DNA of 64,000 nt from Sedimentibacter sp. (lineage in GTDB: Bacteria > Bacillota > Clostridia > Tissierellales > Sedimentibacteraceae). The translations under genes and the position numbers were made by a program. The stretch covers positions 62,001 through 126,000 of the forward strand of contig JAHDLA010000016.1 of NCBI GenBank assembly GCA_018436705.1, given 5' to 3'. Numbering within the stretch: the stretch's first letter is position 1; each line of letters starts with the position of its first letter. Shown here in pieces: positions 43,221 through 51,525 of the stretch. The notes under the pieces were generated by a model. That model had not been told where the DNA came from, ran no database searches, and was given only the letters and a program-made list of their open reading frames with translations.

Positions 43221-44510
43221 CTAAACTGTGCATTTAATAACAGCCTTGCCACCCATATAAGGTCTGAGTGCTTCAGGGATATTTACCGAGCCGTCTGCAT
43301 TCAAGTTATTTTCTAAAAATGCTATCAGCATTCTCGGAGGCGCAACCACTGTATTGTTTAATGTATGAGCAAAATATTTATTTTTATTTTCATCTGCAAT
43401 TCTTATTTTCAGTCTTCTTGCCTGAGCATCGCCAAGGTTAGAACAGCTTCCAACTTCAAAATATTTCTGCTGTCTTGGAGACCATGCTTCAACATCAACT
43501 GATTTAACTTTTAAATCTGCTAAATCTCCTGAGCAACATTCCAGTGTTCTTACCGGAATATCCAATGTTCTGAACAAATCAACCGTATTCTGCCACAGTT
43601 TATCGTACCACATTGGGCTGTCTTCAGGTTTACATACAACAATCATTTCCTGTTTTTCAAATTGATGAATTCTGTAAACACCTCTTTCCTCTATTCCGTG
43701 TGCTCCCTTTTCTTTTCTGAAGCATGGTGAATAACTGGTTAATGAGTATGGAAGTGATGTTTCCGGTAGTATTGTGTCGATAAATTTTCCTATCATTGAG
43801 TGTTCGCTGGTGCCTATTAAATATAAATCTTCGCCTTCAATTTTATACATCATTGCATCCATTTCAGCAAAGCTCATAACTCCTGTAACCACCTCGCTGC
43901 GTATCATAAATGGCGGAACGCAGTAAGTAAATCCGCGATCTATCATAAAGTCTCTGGCATAGGAGATAACTGCCGAATGAAGTCTTGCTATATCCCCCAT
44001 TAAATAATAAAATCCGTTACCGGCAACCTTTCTTGCGCTTTCTAAATCAATACCGTTGAATTTATCCATTATATCTGTGTGATAAGGAACTTCAAAATCT
44101 GGAGTTAAAGGCTCTCCAAACTTTTCAACTTCAACGTTCTCGCTGTCATCTTTTCCTAATGGAACGCTAGGGTCTATGATGTTTGGAATTGTCATCATAA
44201 TTTTGAGTATTTGAGTTTCTAATTCTGTTTCTTTTTTTTCAAGAGTAGCCAATTCTTCTTGATTTGCCACAACTCTTTTCTTCAGCTCTTCGGCCTCTTC
44301 CTTTTTTCCCTTTGCCATCAATCCGCCGATTTCTTTTGAAATTTTATTTCTTTCTGCTCTCAATGTATCTGCTTTTAATTTTGCTTCCCTGTTTTCAGCG
44401 TCTAAAGCAATCACTTCATCTACTAAAGGCAGTTTGTTATCCTGAAATTTATTTTTTATATTTTGCTTTACTATATCAGGATTTTCTCTTACAAATTTTA
44501 AATCTAACAT
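43221..44510 (-). CDS. serS: Seryl-tRNA synthetase
   Basis: A 429-residue class II synthetase. The N-terminal coiled coil (28-105) grips the tRNA variable arm. Catalytic motifs are visible: FRKEKGAHGIEERGVYRIHQFEKQEM (shown here as FRKEKGAH and YRIHQFEK, motif 2) and the motif 3 region NNTVVAPPRMLIAFLEN. Monocistronic behind a serine T-box. Full length. Confidence 0.97.
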   Translation of the reverse strand: MLDLKFVRENPDIVKQNIKNKFQDNKLPLVDEVIALDAENREAKLKADTLRAERNKISKEIGGLMAKGKKEEAEELKKRVVANQEELATLEKKETELETQILKIMMTIPNIIDPSVPLGKDDSENVEVEKFGEPLTPDFEVPYHTDIMDKFNGIDLESARKVAGNGFYYLMGDIARLHSAVISYARDFMIDRGFTYCVPPFMIRSEVVTGVMSFAEMDAMMYKIEGEDLYLIGTSEHSMIGKFIDTILPETSLPYSLTSYSPCFRKEKGAHGIEERGVYRIHQFEKQEMIVVCKPEDSPMWYDKLWQNTVDLFRTLDIPVRTLECCSGDLADLKVKSVDVEAWSPRQQKYFEVGSCSNLGDAQARRLKIRIADENKNKYFAHTLNNTVVAPPRMLIAFLENNLNADGSVNIPEALRPYMGGKAVIKCTV

Positions 44511-44649
44511 ATTATATCCTCCATATAAAATTCACAGACTCCATCACAGATTTGTTTACTCCCTATCGGTGGTACAAATGTAATTGAGCTGTGTAAGTCC
44601 TACATCCATTCTTAAGAAAAAACCGTTCTAAAAATGGATGCAGGAATAT

Positions 44650-44870
44650 AAAAAAACTCCCGTCTCTGATTTAGAGACGAGAGATACTCGCGGTGCCACC
44701 CTAATTATTATACAAATGTATAATCACTTGGTAAGTTATCGCCATTATACGTCCAGGTTAATTCCCTGAAAACTCCGGAACGGATTCAATAATAACTGTA
44801 TCGGTTCACACCACCCACCGACTCTCTTAAACAATAAATTATTTACTGCTTTCCATCATAGTCATTTATT
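44650..44870 (-). ncRNA. T-box riboswitch with Ser specifier
   Basis: Stem I, the GGTGGTGTGAACCGA block, the T-box GGGTGGCACCGCG and a terminator (CTCTCGTCTCT / AGAGACGGGAG plus TTTTTTT) are present. Pairing GGAA with TTCC and ATAAT with ATTAT leaves GAA-TCC-G in the specifier loop; TCC (44782-44784) is serine, matching serS. Confidence 0.93.
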
Positions 44871-44877
44871 TAAATGT

Positions 44878-44906
44878 AATATACCCTAAGGGACCAAATT
44901 TGTCAA
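44878..44906 (-). promoter_or_regulatory. Promoter of serS
   Basis: TTGACA-17-TATATT just upstream of the T-box. Confidence 0.75.
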
Positions 44907-44946
44907 GCTTGATTTGGCTATTCATCAAAAGTTTATTTAAATTTTT

Positions 44947-45834
44947 CTATGATGTAGCCTTATTTCCGAATATTTCTTTTTTTAATTTTTCACCTGTTGG
45001 CGTTATGGCAACTCCACCTTGAGCCGTTTCTCTCAATTCAGGAGGCATCTGCTTTCCTACCTTGTACATAGCCCATACAACTTCGTCAAAAGGTATCTTG
45101 CTTTTTACGCCTGCCATCACCATATCCGCTGTTGAAAGAGCGCTTACCGCCCCCGCAATATTTCTTTTAGCACAAGGAACTTCAACCAATCCTGCTACCG
45201 GATCGCAGACAAGCCCAAGAACATTTTTAAGTACAATTGCCGCAGCATCCAAAGCCTGCTCAGATGTTCCACCCATCATTTCTACAACTGCAGCTGATCC
45301 CATTGCCGCAGCCGAACCGCATTCAGCTTGGCAACCGCCTTCAGCTCCTGCCAATGTAGCGTTCTTTGCAATTATTATACCTACGCCGGATGCCGTAAAT
45401 AATGCATTGATCATGTCGTCCTCGGACTTTTTTAACCTTTCTGCTGCAGAAATTATAACAGCAGGAAGGATTCCGCATGAACCAGCGGTAGGGCTTGCCA
45501 CTATTCGCCCCATTGCTGCGTTGACTTCAGACGAAGAAATAGCCCGGGCCATTGCTCTCACCATGAAATCGCCTGTCAAAGTTTTACCGCTGTCGGCATA
45601 TTTTTTTAGTCTGAAGGCATCTCCTCCGATTAAACCGCTCACGGATTTAATTTCTGTCTCCTGTGCCGTTGTTGAGGAATCAATCATTACCTGAAGACTT
45701 TTTCTCATTTTTTCAATAACTTCTTCTCTGGTAAAACCAGATCTTTCGATTTCGGACCTTATGGCATATTCACAAATCGAAATATTTTCTTTTTTACATA
45801 AATCTATTAACTCTGTGCCGCTTGAAACAAACAT
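44947..45834 (-). CDS. sdaAA: L-serine dehydratase, alpha subunit (iron-sulfur)
   Basis: A 295-residue subunit that with SdaAB deaminates serine to pyruvate and ammonia using a 4Fe-4S cluster. Conserved blocks: SPTAGSCGILPAVI, GGCQAECGSAAAMG and CDPVAGLVEVPCAKRN, holding the cluster cysteines. Shares one base with the sdaAB stop, so translation is coupled. The subunit split is the Gram-positive form. Confidence 0.95.
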   Translation of the reverse strand: MFVSSGTELIDLCKKENISICEYAIRSEIERSGFTREEVIEKMRKSLQVMIDSSTTAQETEIKSVSGLIGGDAFRLKKYADSGKTLTGDFMVRAMARAISSSEVNAAMGRIVASPTAGSCGILPAVIISAAERLKKSEDDMINALFTASGVGIIIAKNATLAGAEGGCQAECGSAAAMGSAAVVEMMGGTSEQALDAAAIVLKNVLGLVCDPVAGLVEVPCAKRNIAGAVSALSTADMVMAGVKSKIPFDEVVWAMYKVGKQMPPELRETAQGGVAITPTGEKLKKEIFGNKATS

Positions 45835-46517
45835 TATTTACCTCCTTCAATAATCGGATTTATGACCTTAACATTCTCGATTTCTTCTATTTTTCTGATT
45901 TGAGTAATTATATTTTCGGAAATTAAACTGTCTGTTTCCAGAGCCATTGTTGCCATTTTCCCCTTTGCACTTCTATAAACTCGCATGTTAGCAATATTTA
46001 TATTGTTGTTGTATAAAATAGATGATATTTTTGATATAACTCCAGGCAAATCTCTGTGGTGCGTCAATATTGTAGGGCGTTCACCGGTAAATTCAACATT
46101 CTGCCCATCTATGTTAAATATTAGAATATTCCCTCCACCTATGGAACTTCCGGTTACTTCTGTTATTTGTCCATCTTTTTTTGTCAAAACAAATTTGACT
46201 GTGTTTGGATGAACATCTCCCAAATCTGTTTCAGTAAATTTAATCTCTATATCATTTTCAGCCGCAATTTCAAATGACTTTTTTAAATCTTCATCCCATG
46301 GGTCCATATTAAGTATGCCGGCTACAAGAGCTTTATCAGTTCCGTGCCCTTTATACGTTTGAGCAAATGAACCATGAAGCAAAAATTCGGCCTTAACTAT
46401 TTCTCCGCCTGCTATAATACCGGCTACCTTAGCTAACCTTGCTGCACCGGCAGTATGTGAACTTGATGGCCCAATCATTATTGGTCCAAGAATATCAAAA
46501 ACACCATAATCTCGCAT
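45834..46517 (-). CDS. sdaAB: L-serine dehydratase, beta subunit
   Basis: A 227-residue partner of SdaAA. It starts FDILGPIMIGPSSSHTAGAARLA, the family signature, and has a C-terminal ACT domain (about 150-220: ILTHHRDLPGVISKISSIL) for amino-acid sensing. Lies between the symporter and sdaAA. Confidence 0.95.
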   Translation of the reverse strand: MRDYGVFDILGPIMIGPSSSHTAGAARLAKVAGIIAGGEIVKAEFLLHGSFAQTYKGHGTDKALVAGILNMDPWDEDLKKSFEIAAENDIEIKFTETDLGDVHPNTVKFVLTKKDGQITEVTGSSIGGGNILIFNIDGQNVEFTGERPTILTHHRDLPGVISKISSILYNNNINIANMRVYRSAKGKMATMALETDSLISENIITQIRKIEEIENVKVINPIIEGGK

Positions 46518-46590
46518 TTTATTCTCCTCGCAATATATTAATATGGCTTCCTTGCGGAAGCCATTGCAACCTTAATTTTCTGGTTGAGTT

Positions 46591-47751
46591 TTATTTAGAT
46601 ATTGTGTCAACTATCATTGCAACTGCCTGGTCTCCTGATACATTGCACGCCGTTCCAAAGCTGTCCTGCGCAATGTATAAAGCAATCATTAATGCAATCA
46701 TGGGCTCCGTAAATCCTAGAATTACTTCCAAAACACCCAATGAAGCCATAACTGCACCTCCGGGAACTCCTGGAGCCGCAACAATTGTAATGCCCAGCAT
46801 TGCTATAAATCCCAAGAAAAGATTAAAGCTCACGGGCATTCCGTTTAACAGCATTACAGACATCGCACATGTAGTAAGTGTAATTGTGCTTCCTGACATG
46901 TGAGTAGTTGCGCAAAGCGGTATTACAAATTCCCTTATTCCTTTTGAAATACCCATTCTTTCAGAACATCTAATATTAACCGGAATAGTGGCAGCCGACG
47001 ACTGTGTCCCCAAAGCTGTCAAATAGCCTGTTATCTGAATCTTCAAGCATGAAAATAAGTTTTTCTTTGAAATTGCAGTTCCTATAGCAAATTGAACTAT
47101 GATTATTATTAAATGCATTGCAATAACTATTAAAAATACTTTCCAAAATACCGAAAATACTGTTGCAACCTGACCTGTATATGTCATATTTATAAATATA
47201 CCAACAATATAGAGCGGAAGCAATGGTATAATTATATTTTCAATTACTTTTGTTATAATCTTTTGAAATCCATCAGCAGCTTTTCTGAGGGGGTCGTTGT
47301 TTACAGCAGCAATTCCCAGTCCCAGAATAAATGCTAGAACTAATGCCGAAACAACAGGCATTATTGCAGGCATTTCAACTGTAAAATACGGTTCTAAAGC
47401 AGCTGTACCTTCTGTTATATCTGCTACTGCACCTTTTACTATAAATGAAGGCAACATATTAATTCCTACAAAGTATGCAAATATACCTGAAAGTAATGTA
47501 AAACCATATGCTATCACAACTGTTACGCCGAGAAGTTTTCCTGCACCTGTTCCCAGTTCAGCGATACCGGCAGTTACAAACCCTAGTATGAGCAGTGGTA
47601 TGATGAAACCCAAGAAGTTGCCGAATATTGAGCTTATTGTAATAAAAATTCTGTTAAACCAAAGCGGTGCAATACTTCCAAACGCCAATCCAGCTATAAT
47701 ACCTATTATAATTCTAGGAATCAACCCTAGTTTGAATTTTTTCTCCGTCAT
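46591..47751 (-). CDS. Dicarboxylate/amino acid:cation symporter
   Basis: A 386-residue DAACS-family (SLC1-like) transporter with about eight helices and two re-entrant loops. Conserved parts: TQSSAATIPVNIRCSERMGI (serine-rich hairpin loop) and ATTHMSGSTITLT. The operon with serine dehydratase suggests sodium-driven serine/threonine uptake feeding sdaAB-sdaAA (inference); family members also carry glutamate or C4-dicarboxylates. Confidence 0.85.
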   Translation of the reverse strand: MTEKKFKLGLIPRIIIGIIAGLAFGSIAPLWFNRIFITISSIFGNFLGFIIPLLILGFVTAGIAELGTGAGKLLGVTVVIAYGFTLLSGIFAYFVGINMLPSFIVKGAVADITEGTAALEPYFTVEMPAIMPVVSALVLAFILGLGIAAVNNDPLRKAADGFQKIITKVIENIIIPLLPLYIVGIFINMTYTGQVATVFSVFWKVFLIVIAMHLIIIIVQFAIGTAISKKNLFSCLKIQITGYLTALGTQSSAATIPVNIRCSERMGISKGIREFVIPLCATTHMSGSTITLTTCAMSVMLLNGMPVSFNLFLGFIAMLGITIVAAPGVPGGAVMASLGVLEVILGFTEPMIALMIALYIAQDSFGTACNVSGDQAVAMIVDTISK

Positions 47752-47952
47752 AATTTCTCCTTAAATAATTATTACCTTTATTGTTTTAACATAAATATAA
47801 TTTTTACATAGTTCGGTTTGAGCTTGCAAAACTATATTATATTTACTAAATAACATTAATATTCTTCGTTTCCGGCTAAACAATGTTAATATAACCTAAA
47901 TATTTCTTTTTATTCTTTAGCGTTCGCCGTACTTTCATTTAAACCTTTCAAC

Positions 47953-47998
47953 AAAAAATCAACCTGAGAATTAAAAATCCTACAAATTGATTTTTTTA
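47953..47998 (-). terminator. Terminator of the aldo/keto reductase gene
   Basis: Stem AAAAAATCAA / TTGATTTTTT (47953-47962 with 47987-47996) with TTTTTT on the minus strand, right after the stop codon. Confidence 0.65.
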
Positions 47999-48000
47999 CC

Positions 48001-49017
48001 TTATAGATTTTTAAATGTTTCTACAGCATGTTTCAGTTTGTCCACAATAGGAAGATTGTACGGACATTTTCCTTCACATTTTCTGCACCTAACACATGCA
48101 GTAGGTTTAATAGACAAAGCCTCATACTTAGATCTTCCATATTCAGGCAAGTTATATCTTGTAACGTATCCTTCATAAAGAAATACGTTTGGAATATCTA
48201 TCCCTTCAGGACATGGTTTACAATATCCGCATCGTCTGCAAAAATCATTTCCCAAAAGCTCGACTTCCTTGTTTACCTCTTCCTGCTCTTCCATTGTAAG
48301 AGGTTCCGAACATTCACCTACAGATGCATTTTCAGCAACCTGTTCAATTGAATCCATACCCGGTATTGCAACATTAATAAGATTACTGTTAACAATATAT
48401 TTTAAAGATAGCTTTTGTTTGGTAAATGCGCCTCCGGCCATTGGTTTCATAGCTATAGTGCCCATTTTCTTTTTCAATGCTTTTTTAAATAATTCTACGC
48501 CCTGCGATTCTACAGGATTAAAAGGAAATTGTATTGTTTCAAATTCATCATGCTCTATTGCTTCCATCATAAGTTCCTTAAGGTGTCCGGTTATGCCTAT
48601 GTGTTTTATAAGCCCCTGTTCTTTTGCCTCAAGCAATGCCTTGAGTGCTCCGTCATCAGAAAACACCATATCAAGCTGCTCCTGCTTTCCCACGTTGTGC
48701 ACTTGAAATAGATCAATATAATCAAGCTGCATGTCGCTTAAGCTTTTTTGTATAGCTTTTTTCATCGACTCGTAGTCATAGCTCATAGATTTTGTTGCTA
48801 TGTAAAAATTTTCTCTTCCGGCTTCTTTTAGTGCATTTCCAATGTATTTTTCACTTACCGTATATGCCTGAGCAGTATCAATAAAGTTAATTCCTCTGTT
48901 TTTCGCTTCTATTATAAGTTTTGTTGCATATTCCTGATTCACTCTTTGAATTGGTATTCCTCCGAAACCTATGACAGAAACATACATTCCTGTATTACCC
49001 AGCAATACTTTTTTCAT
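48001..49017 (-). CDS. Aldo/keto reductase with C-terminal ferredoxin domain
   Basis: A 338-residue oxidoreductase. Residues 1-255 are an AKR barrel (GFGGIPIQR, NFIDTAQAYTVSEKYIG with the Asp/Tyr pair, YIDLFQVHN). The end has cysteine clusters CRRCGYCKPCPEG and CVRCRKCEGKCPYNLP for iron-sulfur centres. Such AKR-ferredoxin proteins are common in anaerobes; the substrate is unknown. Monocistronic. Confidence 0.9.
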   Translation of the reverse strand: MKKVLLGNTGMYVSVIGFGGIPIQRVNQEYATKLIIEAKNRGINFIDTAQAYTVSEKYIGNALKEAGRENFYIATKSMSYDYESMKKAIQKSLSDMQLDYIDLFQVHNVGKQEQLDMVFSDDGALKALLEAKEQGLIKHIGITGHLKELMMEAIEHDEFETIQFPFNPVESQGVELFKKALKKKMGTIAMKPMAGGAFTKQKLSLKYIVNSNLINVAIPGMDSIEQVAENASVGECSEPLTMEEQEEVNKEVELLGNDFCRRCGYCKPCPEGIDIPNVFLYEGYVTRYNLPEYGRSKYEALSIKPTACVRCRKCEGKCPYNLPIVDKLKHAVETFKNL

Positions 49018-49122
49018 CTTATTCTCCCTATCTTAGTTATCGTCTTCTTTCACACAATTATTAAAATAATTATACAACTACTCTAGTGTACCGTCAACAT
49101 TCTTCAAACCCAAAAAGCAAGC

Positions 49123-49148
49123 ATCCCGCAATTTATTTATTGCGGGAT
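49123..49148. terminator. Orphan hairpin in a divergent gap
   Basis: A perfect 10-bp stem ATCCCGCAAT / ATTGCGGGAT with a 6-nt loop; GCTTGCTTTTT follows on the minus strand. No gene ends here. Confidence 0.45.
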
Positions 49149-49270
49149 AACTTTATGATTTGGAAGAAGATAAAAAAAGTATTATCTAAATATAGTTATT
49201 TGCAAATTCTCTCTATTTATTCATATATTTTTATAATACTTAATACTAATTAACAGAAGAGGGTGATTAT

Positions 49271-50338
49271 TTGAAAAATTATTTAATTTTTCTGTCTGTT
49301 TTTGTTGTAGGTATTTCCGTTTTCAGATTCATTTATTTAGAAGACGGCCTGTCAATTATTATTAATGTATGTTTCCCAATTATTGCAGGTATAATTATTG
49401 CTTCTATTTTTAATCCCATATTGGTCTTCATTCAAAATAGATTAAAAATAAAAAATAGGTATGCAGCAATTACATTTACCTTTTTATTTATTATTTTTAT
49501 AATTTCAATTATAATTACAATTATTACACCAAATATTATATTAAGCATAAGACAGTTAATGAAAGACATCCCCATATTGTTTTTTAAAGCAAGCAAATTT
49601 TTGTCTGACTTTGGCAGTGAAAATGAGCTTCTGCAAAATTATCTTACTGAAATAACAAACAGGTTTTCTTACTTAATGTCCTGGCTTCTTAATTTTGCAT
49701 TTGAAAAGGTCATAAATATATTTTCTGCTATAGCAAATATGCTTCTTTCTATAATTATCGCTTTTTATATCTTAGTTGATAAGGAAAAAATTGAAAATTG
49801 GACCTTCCGTTTAAGCTGCACTATTTTCGGGAAAAAAACATCTGTTGAAATGTTCAGAGTTATGCAAAGTCTTTATAACAATGTATCAAACTATTTGGCA
49901 GGAAAAATAATCTCCTCAATAATATCGGGAATATTAATGTTTATCGGATCAAAGTATATAATAAAATCGCCCTATCCTGTAATTGATTCTATAATTATCG
50001 GAGCAACAAACATAATCCCTTACTTCGGTACTTTTATTGGCGGCATTCCAATACTGTTGATAAATGTTCTTTATGACTCTGAAAAAGGATTTTTAATGTT
50101 TATTTATATACTTATATTACAGCAGATAGATAATCTTGTTATTGACCCGAAAATTTTAAGCAGCAAGCTCTCAATCAAGCCAATTATTATAATCATTGCA
50201 ATTATAATAGGCGGAGGCTTTTTTGGACCTATAGGTTTATTTTTAGCTACTCCTGTTGCTGCGCTTGCAAAAACTTCAATTGATGCTTTTATGAATTATA
50301 AACTAAAGGGGAATTCAGATAATTTTTCCATTAAATAA
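49271..50338 (+). CDS. AI-2E family transporter
   Basis: A 355-residue membrane protein with about eight helices, a soluble loop in the middle and the conserved region NIIPYFGTFIGGIPILLI and GGGFFGPIGLFLATPVAALAKT of the AI-2E/UPF0118 family. Members include sodium/proton antiporters and sporulation proteins such as YtvI; the name does not prove autoinducer transport. TTG start 49271 after GAGGGTG. Confidence 0.85.
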   Translation: MKNYLIFLSVFVVGISVFRFIYLEDGLSIIINVCFPIIAGIIIASIFNPILVFIQNRLKIKNRYAAITFTFLFIIFIISIIITIITPNIILSIRQLMKDIPILFFKASKFLSDFGSENELLQNYLTEITNRFSYLMSWLLNFAFEKVINIFSAIANMLLSIIIAFYILVDKEKIENWTFRLSCTIFGKKTSVEMFRVMQSLYNNVSNYLAGKIISSIISGILMFIGSKYIIKSPYPVIDSIIIGATNIIPYFGTFIGGIPILLINVLYDSEKGFLMFIYILILQQIDNLVIDPKILSSKLSIKPIIIIIAIIIGGGFFGPIGLFLATPVAALAKTSIDAFMNYKLKGNSDNFSIK

Positions 50339-50391
50339 TCTATACAAATATTTTCTTATTTATATTGATTTTTATAAAAATTGTGCACATT

Positions 50392-50476
50392 TGTGGATAA
50401 AACTGTTGACAACTGCCTAAAAAAGCATAAAATTTGTGTATAACTTCCTTAAACAATTTAAGAAGCCTGTGCATAA
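50392..50476 (+). promoter_or_regulatory. Three DnaA-box-like sites
   Basis: TGTGGATAA (50392-50400, perfect), TGTGTATAA (50435-50443) and TGTGCATAA (50468-50476), all in the same direction, in the gap before the radical SAM gene. No dnaA or dnaN nearby. Confidence 0.55.
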
Positions 50477-50504
50477 CTCAAATTAACAAAGGTGAATTTT
50501 TAAT

Positions 50505-51425
50505 ATGTGGAACGATAAAAGATATCATTCATTAGACTATGAAATGAAAAAAATATTTGGCGAAAAAGGAATCAAGCTGTCTATAGACGGTAACTTTACC
50601 TGCCCGAACAGAGATGGGACAATAGGACGCAAAGGCTGTATTTTCTGCAGTGAAAGAGGATCAGGAGATTTTAATTCCCAAAAAGAAAAGTCTATTCCTG
50701 AGCAAATTGAAGAACAAAAACAAATTATGTCAAAAAAATGGAAAAGCAATACATATATAGCTTATTTTCAAAACTACACAAATACATACGATACTGTTGA
50801 AAGCCTGAGGAAAAAATTTTATGAAGCAATTAACTGTGAAGATATTAAAGGGCTAGCCATAGCAACTAGGCCTGACTGCATAAGCCCGGAAATACTGAGA
50901 CTTTTATCAGAGCTTAACTCCAAAACATTCTTGTGGGTAGAACTGGGCCTTCAGACTATTAATGATAATACTGCAGTATTTCTAAGACGAGGATACAAAA
51001 CAGAACAGTTTGATATAACCTGCCACACCCTCGAAACTGCCGGTATACGAACTGTAGTTCACTTAATATTTGGGATTCCCGGGGAAACAAAGAAAGAAAT
51101 GCTTAAATCCGTTAAGCATATCTCACAAAAAAATATATGGGGAGTAAAACTTCATATGCTTCATGTTTTACGCAACACTGACTTGGCAAAGTACTATCAA
51201 AAAACACATTTTAAAATACTAACTTGTGAACAGTATGTTGATGTTGTATGTGATGCACTGGAACTCTTGCATCCGGATACGATCATTCACAGATTAACAG
51301 GTGACGGAAAAAAGTCAGATTTAATAGAGCCCAGATGGACTCTCCATAAACTTAAAGTTCTTTCAGACATTGATAAAGAGCTGAAATCAAGGGACAGCCT
51401 TCAGGGTGAAAAATTGCCATTGTAA
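50505..51425 (+). CDS. Radical SAM protein, TIGR01212/YhcC family
   Basis: A 306-residue radical SAM enzyme. Cluster cysteines are Cys33, Cys45 and Cys48 (FTCPNRDGTIGRKGCIFCSE), the spacing typical of this family. FLWVELGLQTINDNTA and HLIFGIPGETKKEM are further family blocks. Related to Elp3-like enzymes; the substrate is not established. ATG after AAAGGTG. Confidence 0.92.
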   Translation: MWNDKRYHSLDYEMKKIFGEKGIKLSIDGNFTCPNRDGTIGRKGCIFCSERGSGDFNSQKEKSIPEQIEEQKQIMSKKWKSNTYIAYFQNYTNTYDTVESLRKKFYEAINCEDIKGLAIATRPDCISPEILRLLSELNSKTFLWVELGLQTINDNTAVFLRRGYKTEQFDITCHTLETAGIRTVVHLIFGIPGETKKEMLKSVKHISQKNIWGVKLHMLHVLRNTDLAKYYQKTHFKILTCEQYVDVVCDALELLHPDTIIHRLTGDGKKSDLIEPRWTLHKLKVLSDIDKELKSRDSLQGEKLPL

Positions 51426-51474
51426 TGTTAATGTAATAGTAAGTCTGCTTATTATATTATATAATTATTATTAG

Positions 51475-51500
51475 AAAATACTGTATTACAGTATTTTTTT
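51475..51500 (+). terminator. Terminator of the radical SAM gene
   Basis: Stem AAAATACTGT / ACAGTATTTT with a 3-nt loop and TTTTTTT. Confidence 0.75.
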
Positions 51501-51525
51501 ATTTAATTAAATAGGGTGTATAAAA

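Noticed and set aside
49271..50338. Autoinducer-2 exporter linked to the Agr remnants
   Set aside because: The AI-2E family name is historical, and the gene lies in backbone DNA far from the agr debris.
50341..50504. Chromosomal origin of replication
   Set aside because: Three DnaA-box-like sites are present, but there is no dnaA, dnaN or clear AT-rich unwinding element with more boxes.
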